NCBI GenBank assembly: GCA_026785785.1
Contig: JAJAZI010000153.1
Coordinates: forward strand, 1-7,838
DNA length: 7,838 bases
From: Microbacteriaceae bacterium
Lineage (GTDB): Bacteria; Actinomycetota; Actinomycetes; Actinomycetales; Microbacteriaceae
Reading direction: 5' to 3'
This document shows positions 7,275 to 7,838 of the stretch, one piece after another. A program made the position numbers and the translations under genes. A model generated the notes under the pieces. It worked only from the letters and a program-made list of their open reading frames with translations, ran no database searches and was not told where the DNA came from. Each line of letters begins with the position of its first letter. Position 1 is the first letter of the stretch.

Positions 7275-7838
7275 ATGCACATCTTCATCGCCGGTGGCCA
7301 CGGAAAGATCGCCCTACTGCTGTCCCGTCTGCTCGCGGATGCCGGACACAAGCCCACCGGATTCATCCGCAACCCGGACCACGCCGCCGATGTGAGGGCG
7401 GCCGGAGCCGACCCGGTCGTGCTCGATCTCGAGAAGAGCACGCGGGACGAGGTCGCCGCGGCACTCGCTGGCGCGGACGCCGTTGTGTTCGCCGCCGGGG
7501 CAGGGCCCGGCAGCGGCCCGGAGCGCAAGCTCACGGTCGACCGTGACGGAGCGATCCTGCTCGCCGAAGCATCGGTCGCTGCGGGGGTCGGCCGCTTCGT
7601 GGTCGTCTCTTCGATCGGCGCTGACGACTTCGACCCCGAATCCGACGACGAGATGCAGATCTACCTGCGGGCGAAGGGCGACGCGGATGCCGCCGTGCGC
7701 GCCCTCGACCTGGACTGGACGATCGTCAGGCCCGGCGGGCTGACAAATGACGCGCCGACGGGCCTCGTTATCGTCGCGGAGCGCAGCGATCGCTCCTCGA
7801 TCCCCCGCGCAGACGTCGCCGCGGTCATCGCCGCGGCC
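7275..7838 (+). CDS. NAD(P)-binding SDR-like oxidoreductase (YhfK/YtfG type), 3' end cut
   Basis: An atypical short-chain dehydrogenase/reductase of the NAD(P)H-binding, NmrA-like kind; the substrate is unknown. The 188 residues visible begin MHIFIAGGHGKIA with the glycine-rich dinucleotide loop at 7-13 (the last Gly of the usual GxxGxxG is Ala13). Other marks are the acidic end of a strand at VVLDLE (48-53), VFAAGAGPGSG (71-81), VVSSIGADD (110-118), a YxxxK catalytic pair at Tyr130 and Lys134, and RPGGL (152-156). The order and wording resemble Bacillus YhfK, about 214 residues, so only some 25-30 are missing. The frame is open to the window end. It diverges from ffs, and nothing in the sequence ties its role to the SRP or replication genes. 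Confidence 0.88.
   Translation, partial: MHIFIAGGHGKIALLLSRLLADAGHKPTGFIRNPDHAADVRAAGADPVVLDLEKSTRDEVAAALAGADAVVFAAGAGPGSGPERKLTVDRDGAILLAEASVAAGVGRFVVVSSIGADDFDPESDDEMQIYLRAKGDADAAVRALDLDWTIVRPGGLTNDAPTGLVIVAERSDRSSIPRADVAAVIAAA

Overview
The window is high-GC DNA whose gene content and order (dnaX-recR-lysC-asd on one strand, with the 4.5S signal-recognition-particle RNA gene upstream) point to an actinobacterial chromosome, most likely Microbacteriaceae. The family-level placement is inference from gene order and protein character, not from a search. GTG starts, overlapping or nearly abutting genes, and -10 boxes sitting at leaderless distance from start codons fit that group.

Positions 1-5320 hold one dense minus-strand block, read from high to low coordinates. 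It contains dnaX (clamp-loader tau subunit, GTG start at 5320), recR (3 nt after the dnaX stop), lysC (aspartokinase alpha, with an in-frame internal start for a 172-residue beta subunit), and asd (aspartate-semialdehyde dehydrogenase, overlapping the lysC stop by 4 nt and cut by the window edge). dnaX and recR serve replication and repair. lysC and asd perform the first and second steps of the aspartate pathway to lysine, diaminopimelate, threonine and methionine. The tail of dnaX carries two 15-bp tandem arrays and a very strong G-quadruplex-forming stretch.

Positions 5321-7150 are accessory in character. A 640-bp GC-rich spacer with imperfect repeats leads into one plus-strand gene (5961-6833) for a protein with an AbiEi-antitoxin-like winged helix and a DUF559 (Vsr-like nuclease fold) C-terminus. 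It is followed by a 317-bp spacer packed with pentamer, 15-bp and about 33-bp direct repeats. A related 22-bp element occurs on both sides of the DUF559 gene. Since ffs commonly lies close to dnaX in actinobacteria, this gene and its repeats may have been inserted between them.

Positions 7151-7838 hold the 4.5S SRP RNA gene (ffs, minus strand), recognised by its helix-8 core, GAAA tetraloop and 11-bp closing stem, and a divergent plus-strand NAD(P)-binding SDR-like gene of the YhfK/YtfG type that runs off the window. Their predicted -10 boxes are only 6 bp apart.

I see no convincing new multi-gene system. The points most worth a second look are the repeat-flanked DUF559 gene between dnaX and ffs, the G-quadruplex and repeat tract in the dnaX tail, and the compact divergent ffs/SDR promoter.
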